A stretch of 44,070 nt of DNA from an uncultured Bacteroidales bacterium. GTDB lineage: Bacteria > Bacteroidota > Bacteroidia > Bacteroidales > F082. The DNA lies in assembly GCA_946407975.1 (NCBI GenBank), contig CAMJQC010000020.1, positions 1-44,070 on the forward strand, read 5' to 3'. This document shows, piece by piece, positions 41,046-44,070 of the stretch. Within the stretch, counting starts at the first letter, position 1. Each line of letters begins with the position of its first letter. The notes beneath the pieces were generated by a model, which saw only the letters and a program-made list of their open reading frames with translations, was not told where the DNA came from and did not search any database. The translations under genes and the position numbers were made by a program.

Positions 41046-43355
41046 CTAATGGTTAGCCCCCATCTCAAACTCCAAAACCCCGCCTTCCATGATTTCCTCA
41101 TGGGTGAGGTAACGCCGTGTGATCTCTTTTCCGTTGAGGGTGACCTTCTGCACGTAACGGTTTTCGTCGCTGACGCCAGGCGCCTTGATTTCAAGGGTCT
41201 TGCCGTTGCCGAGACGCACCTTCATATTAGGCAGATAGGGGGCCCCCAGCATGTATTGGTCGCTGCCAGGACAGACGGGATAGAAGCCCATGACGCTGAA
41301 GATGTACCAGGCCGACATCTGCCCGCAGTCGTCGTTGCCGCAGAGGCCGTCGATGTTGTTCTGGTAGAAGCGGTTCATGATCTCGCGCAACCAGTATTGG
41401 GTCTTGTAAGGCTGTGAGGTCCAGTTGTAGAGGTAGGCGATGTGATGGGCGGGCTCGTTGCCGTGGTTGTAGCATCCCATCAGGCCTTCTTCGGTGACGT
41501 CTTCGGTGTTCTCGAAGAACTCGGGGGGCAGCTGCATGACGAAGAGGGTATCCAGATTGGATATGAACTTCGCATCGCCACCCATGGCCTTTATGAGACC
41601 ATCCACATCGTGAGGCACATAGAACGAATAGACCCAGGAGTTGCCTTCCACGAAGCCCTCGCCCTCGGTGTCGAAGAGGCTGAAAGGCGTCTTCCAAGTG
41701 CCGTCGGCGTAACGCGGACGGGCGAAGCCTATGACAGTGTCGAAGGTGTTGCGCCAGCTTTCGGCACGACGGGCAAAACAATCTGCCGTCTCCGTGTCGC
41801 CCATCATCTTGGCGGTCTGGCTGATGGTCCAGTCGTCGTAGGCATACTCCAAGGTGGACGAGACGCATCCTCTGTCGGCGTCGAACGGCACGTAGCCGAG
41901 GCTGTCGTAGGCGTCGAGGTGACCGTAATAGGGCAAGGTGGCGCTGCGTCGCATGGCCTGGAGCAGCTCGGGCGTGGCCTGCACCGTGCCCTTGGCCATG
42001 GCGTCGGCGAGGACCGACACGGCGTGGTAGCCGATCATGCACCAGTTCTCGTTGCCCATGTGCGACCATACGGGCAGGGCGCCGTGGACGCTCTGCTGGC
42101 TGTGTTGCAGCATGCTCTGCACCATGTCGGCGTTGCGCTTGGGTTGCAGCAGGTTGAAGAGCGGATGCAAGGCACGGTAGGTGTCCCAGAGCGAGAACAC
42201 CGTGTAGTTGGTGAAGCCTTCGGCCTGGTGGATGTTGTGGTCGAGACCACGGTATTGGCCGTCGACATCCATATAGATGGAGGGGTTGATCATGGTATGG
42301 TAGAGCGAGGTGTAGAGCATGGCTTTCTGGTCGTCGGTACCCTCGGCCTCGATGATGGAGAGCTCACGGCGCCATTTGTCTTGCGTCTCGGCAAGCAGCT
42401 GCTCGAAGCCTTTGCCCTCGGCTTCGGCCTTGAGGTTGCGCAAGGCGCCCTCGGTGCTGACGGCGGAGAGCGCCACTTTCATCTCCAGGGTCTCGGGCTT
42501 GTCGAAGGTGAAGTAGGCTACGATCTTGCGCCCCGTCATCTCGGGGAAGTCCTCGTTGACCTTGAACTTGCCCCACATGCCGTTATATTTCGGCTTTTGC
42601 AGGTCGCGGTAGCCGTAGTGGGCTATGGGCTGGCTGAAGCTGATGGCGAAGTAGGTGTAGTTGGTTCTCGCCCATCCGTTGGTGATGCGGTAGCCCGTCA
42701 GCAGGGTGTCGTTTTCCACGCGCAGGTTGGCCCACAGCGTCTTGCCGTCGTAGTTGTAGATGCCGTGCTGCAGGTCGAGGATGACGTTGCCGTCCATGTC
42801 CTGCGGGTATTGGTACTGATGTATGCCGACATGTTCCGTAGCCGTCAGCCGTACCTGGATGCCGTAGTCGTCGAGGGTCACGCCGTAGTAGCCAGGGGCG
42901 GCCGTCTCGCTGTCGTGCGAGTAGCGGGAGCGGTAGCCGGCATCGGGGTGAGTCTGCGTGCCGGGGTGGAGGCGTATCTCGCCTGTGGTGGGCATGACGA
43001 GAATGTCGCCGAGGTCGGAGTGGCCGGTTCCGCTGAAGTGGGTGTGGCTGAAGCCGACGATGGTACTGTCTTTATGCTGGTAACCAGCACAATACTCATA
43101 TACTCGAGGCTGATAAACGCCATCGATGTTGTGAGGCACAGTGTCGGTATCGGGACTGAGTTGCACGATGCCGAAAGGCGCGCAGGCTCCGGGGAAGGTG
43201 TGCCCCATGCCGTTGGTGCCGATGATGGGGTTGACGTATGGCAGCGGGTCGTCGGCCGTGACAGGTGAGGCAGCTGTTTTGTCGTTTTCGTGTTGCGTGA
43301 CGGTGTTGCATGCGGCCAAGAGGCTGACAAACAACAGGATAAGGAAGCGTTTCAT
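41046..43355 (-). CDS. GH92 family alpha-mannosidase lipoprotein
   Basis: From the ATG at 43355 the protein has 769 residues and a lipoprotein signal (lipobox LLAAC, C16). The N-terminal beta domain begins DPLPYVNPIIGTNGMGHTFPGA, split here as YVNPIIGT and GHTFPGA, and the (alpha/alpha)6 catalytic domain carries GNEPAHHIAYLYN, LCGNDDCGQMSAWYIFS and GFYPVCPGSDQYMLGAP, all diagnostic of GH92, calcium-dependent exo-alpha-mannosidases that trim host or yeast N-glycans. The longer frame from 43445 has no signal at its start and is rejected. No SusC/SusD pair or other glycoside hydrolase lies beside it, so it is not in a visible polysaccharide-utilisation locus. Linkage specificity cannot be told. 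Confidence 0.95.
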   Translation of the reverse strand: MKRFLILLFVSLLAACNTVTQHENDKTAASPVTADDPLPYVNPIIGTNGMGHTFPGACAPFGIVQLSPDTDTVPHNIDGVYQPRVYEYCAGYQHKDSTIVGFSHTHFSGTGHSDLGDILVMPTTGEIRLHPGTQTHPDAGYRSRYSHDSETAAPGYYGVTLDDYGIQVRLTATEHVGIHQYQYPQDMDGNVILDLQHGIYNYDGKTLWANLRVENDTLLTGYRITNGWARTNYTYFAISFSQPIAHYGYRDLQKPKYNGMWGKFKVNEDFPEMTGRKIVAYFTFDKPETLEMKVALSAVSTEGALRNLKAEAEGKGFEQLLAETQDKWRRELSIIEAEGTDDQKAMLYTSLYHTMINPSIYMDVDGQYRGLDHNIHQAEGFTNYTVFSLWDTYRALHPLFNLLQPKRNADMVQSMLQHSQQSVHGALPVWSHMGNENWCMIGYHAVSVLADAMAKGTVQATPELLQAMRRSATLPYYGHLDAYDSLGYVPFDADRGCVSSTLEYAYDDWTISQTAKMMGDTETADCFARRAESWRNTFDTVIGFARPRYADGTWKTPFSLFDTEGEGFVEGNSWVYSFYVPHDVDGLIKAMGGDAKFISNLDTLFVMQLPPEFFENTEDVTEEGLMGCYNHGNEPAHHIAYLYNWTSQPYKTQYWLREIMNRFYQNNIDGLCGNDDCGQMSAWYIFSVMGFYPVCPGSDQYMLGAPYLPNMKVRLGNGKTLEIKAPGVSDENRYVQKVTLNGKEITRRYLTHEEIMEGGVLEFEMGANH

Positions 43356-43382
43356 AGGGAGAATGTGTATTGAATTTGAGCG

Positions 43383-43390
43383 TAAAAATA
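43383..43390 (-). promoter_or_regulatory. Possible promoter of the GH92 gene, TATTTTTA variant box
   Basis: TATTTTTA followed by C on the minus strand, 27 bases before the ATG at 43355. It is the same variant as before recJ and polA. Confidence 0.35.
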
Positions 43391-43527
43391 AGGGTTTTTT
43401 ATTCTCCATCGTGGATGTGGTCGGTGTTTTGACCGATCGTCCCAATCCGAGGAGGAACGACGAAGCAATCCATTTAAAACAGATTCATGTAAGATTTACT
43501 TCCAAAAAGAAAAAAACATCCATTTCA

Positions 43528-43680
43528 TTCTCAGCAACTTACCCGACAACAAACGACTGCTTCCTCTGCATCGACGACATGGTGTATCATATCGGCGCCT
43601 CGCTGAAGGACTTGAGCAAGAAATGATTTGCTTTTAGCAGTATGGAGATTGGGACGGAGGGGCTGCGGGAGAAGATGTGA
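43528..43680 (+). pseudogene. C-terminal remnant of an ORF6N-type protein with an in-frame TGA
   Basis: The plus strand reads NDCFLCIDDMVYHIGASLKDLSKK, given here as CFLCIDD and YHIGASLKDLSKK, then TGA at 43624, then continues in the same frame FAFSSMEIGTEGLREKM to a second TGA at 43678. ORF6N-domain and related phage-type proteins end HDRFLIIDD...YHIGASLKDLGKKWFAFSKM, so the first TGA stands exactly where the tryptophan codon TGG is expected. The rest of the gene is missing; homology is recognisable only from about 43528. It is a relic of a mobile or phage-type gene beside the methyltransferase. Confidence 0.7.
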
Positions 43681-43748
43681 TGGGCAAAGATGAGAAACTT
43701 TTTCTCAAAGGAAACGAGGAAAGCCGACCTGATTTGATAGAAAAATTG

Positions 43749-43756
43749 TATATTTG
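43749..43756 (+). promoter_or_regulatory. -7 promoter box upstream of the methyltransferase
   Basis: TATATTTG fits the consensus. The first ATG after it (43780) opens a six-codon frame, MKPLKN, that stops at once. Confidence 0.5.
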
Positions 43757-43792
43757 TAAGTTATAATAATCTATTTGTAATGAAACCACTAA

Positions 43793-43912
43793 AGAACTGA
43801 AACGCAATATAATAGCACAAAACACTGGAATTTGGATGCGGAGTATTTGGGGGCGTTGAAAGGGTTTTTGGAGAGGAATATAAAGGAAGAAACTAACTAT
43901 GGGAAGGTATAA
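43793..43912 (+). pseudogene. Short open frame overlapping the methyltransferase start, possibly frameshifted
   Basis: Thirty-nine codons are open, ending KHWNLDAEYLGALKGF followed by LERNIKEETNYGKV and TAA at 43910, 14 bases inside the methyltransferase gene. The composition looks like real protein. There is no ATG in frame; a TTG gives 26 residues. In another frame just upstream the text NETTKELKRNIIAQNT also looks coding, so the gene may have lost its frame. I do not recognise the product. The overlap suggests it was translationally coupled to the methyltransferase. Confidence 0.35.
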
Positions 43913-44070
43913 GAATAAATATAAGGCTATCGACTTCTTCTGCGGAGGAGGCGGAATGACTTGTGGCTTGCGGCAAGCCGGAATTGATGTGATTGCCGGG
44001 GTGGATTTTGACGGGAATGCAAAAGAGACATACGAGTTCAACAATCCTGGCAGTACATTTATTTACAAGG
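43899..44070 (+). CDS. DNA (cytosine-5-)-methyltransferase, N-terminal part
   Basis: Fifty-seven codons are visible before the window ends. They show motif I of C5 DNA methyltransferases, AIDFFCGGGGMTCGLRQAG (the AdoMet-binding FxGxGG region), followed by motif II-like VIAGVDFDGNAKETYEFNNP. The catalytic PCQ loop and target-recognition domain lie beyond the edge, so specificity and any restriction partner are unknown. It could belong to a restriction-modification or other defence system, or be a solitary methylase. The neighbouring relic of a phage-type gene fits an accessory region. Confidence 0.85.
   Translation, partial: MGRYKNKYKAIDFFCGGGGMTCGLRQAGIDVIAGVDFDGNAKETYEFNNPGSTFIYK

Noticed and set aside
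41442-43268. 608-codon plus-strand frame opposite the GH92 gene
   Set aside because: It is an antisense shadow produced by biased codon use; the translation is V/G/H/E-rich with no recognisable domain, while the minus strand encodes a full GH92 enzyme.
3564-43898. tRNA, rRNA genes and CRISPR arrays
   Set aside because: No cloverleaf with a TTC-loop signature, no rRNA sequence and no regularly spaced repeat series was found in the intergenic regions.

Overview
The window reads as chromosome of a strictly or mostly anaerobic member of the Bacteroidota, most likely an uncultured Bacteroidales. The reasons are the recurrent Bacteroidota -7 promoter box TAnnTTTG in front of many genes, the gene sets acpP-fabF-rnc and purH-mreBCD, Bacteroidota-only families (IPExxxVDY protein, DUF4270 lipoprotein, DUF4369/TlpA thioredoxin lipoproteins), a type IX secretion C-terminal domain on an esterase, a GH92 glycosidase lipoprotein, and two [FeFe]-hydrogenase maturases beside an iron superoxide dismutase. 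The species cannot be named from the sequence. Where the longest open frame starts at a TTG that lies inside or upstream of a -7 box, I moved the start to the first ATG downstream.

Layout. 1-1586: the first codons of a leftward gene, then a secreted endonuclease I with an N-terminal dockerin-like repeat. 1614-6558: dnaG and polA, both leftward. 6843-9745: acpP, fabF, rnc and the IPExxxVDY gene. 9786-12149: three tandem ssb paralogues plus a probable internally deleted fourth copy, all leftward, divergent from a four-TM LytTR regulator. 12271-15726: hydG, hydF and sodB. 15885-19004: glnA, a small unknown gene, a Fic-domain remnant and meaB. 19202-23232: short GT5-like protein, DUF4270 lipoprotein, cyclophilin lipoprotein and pheS. 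23307-25088: recJ. 25351-31482: purH-mreB-mreC-mreD followed by two TlpA-like lipoproteins, tightly packed. 31513-36043: an unknown membrane gene and cysQ, separated by an AT-rich insert of about 2.7 kb whose two ends carry copies of the cysQ 3' end. 36265-38912: a third TlpA-like protein, a T9SS esterase and a PspC protein. 39172-43355: rluD-like pseudouridine synthase, mnmA and a GH92 alpha-mannosidase. 43356-44070: a decayed ORF6N-type gene, a short frameshifted reading frame, and the start of a DNA cytosine-C5 methyltransferase cut by the window edge.

How the genes work together. Most of the window is housekeeping: replication and repair (dnaG, polA, recJ, ssb), fatty-acid and RNA metabolism, nitrogen assimilation, purine synthesis, cell shape, and tRNA and rRNA modification. 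Envelope lipoproteins and secreted hydrolases suit a polymer-degrading anaerobe. hydG and hydF point to H2 metabolism; hydE and the hydrogenase are not in the window.

The three places that look least ordinary are the ssb array with its divergent membrane-anchored LytTR regulator and shared CGTTTGT motifs; the cysQ-bounded insert carrying a TPR-TM-HTH lipoprotein, a tail-anchored protein and a DUF3267 protein without its HExxH motif; and the edge of what may be a restriction or defence locus at the right end.
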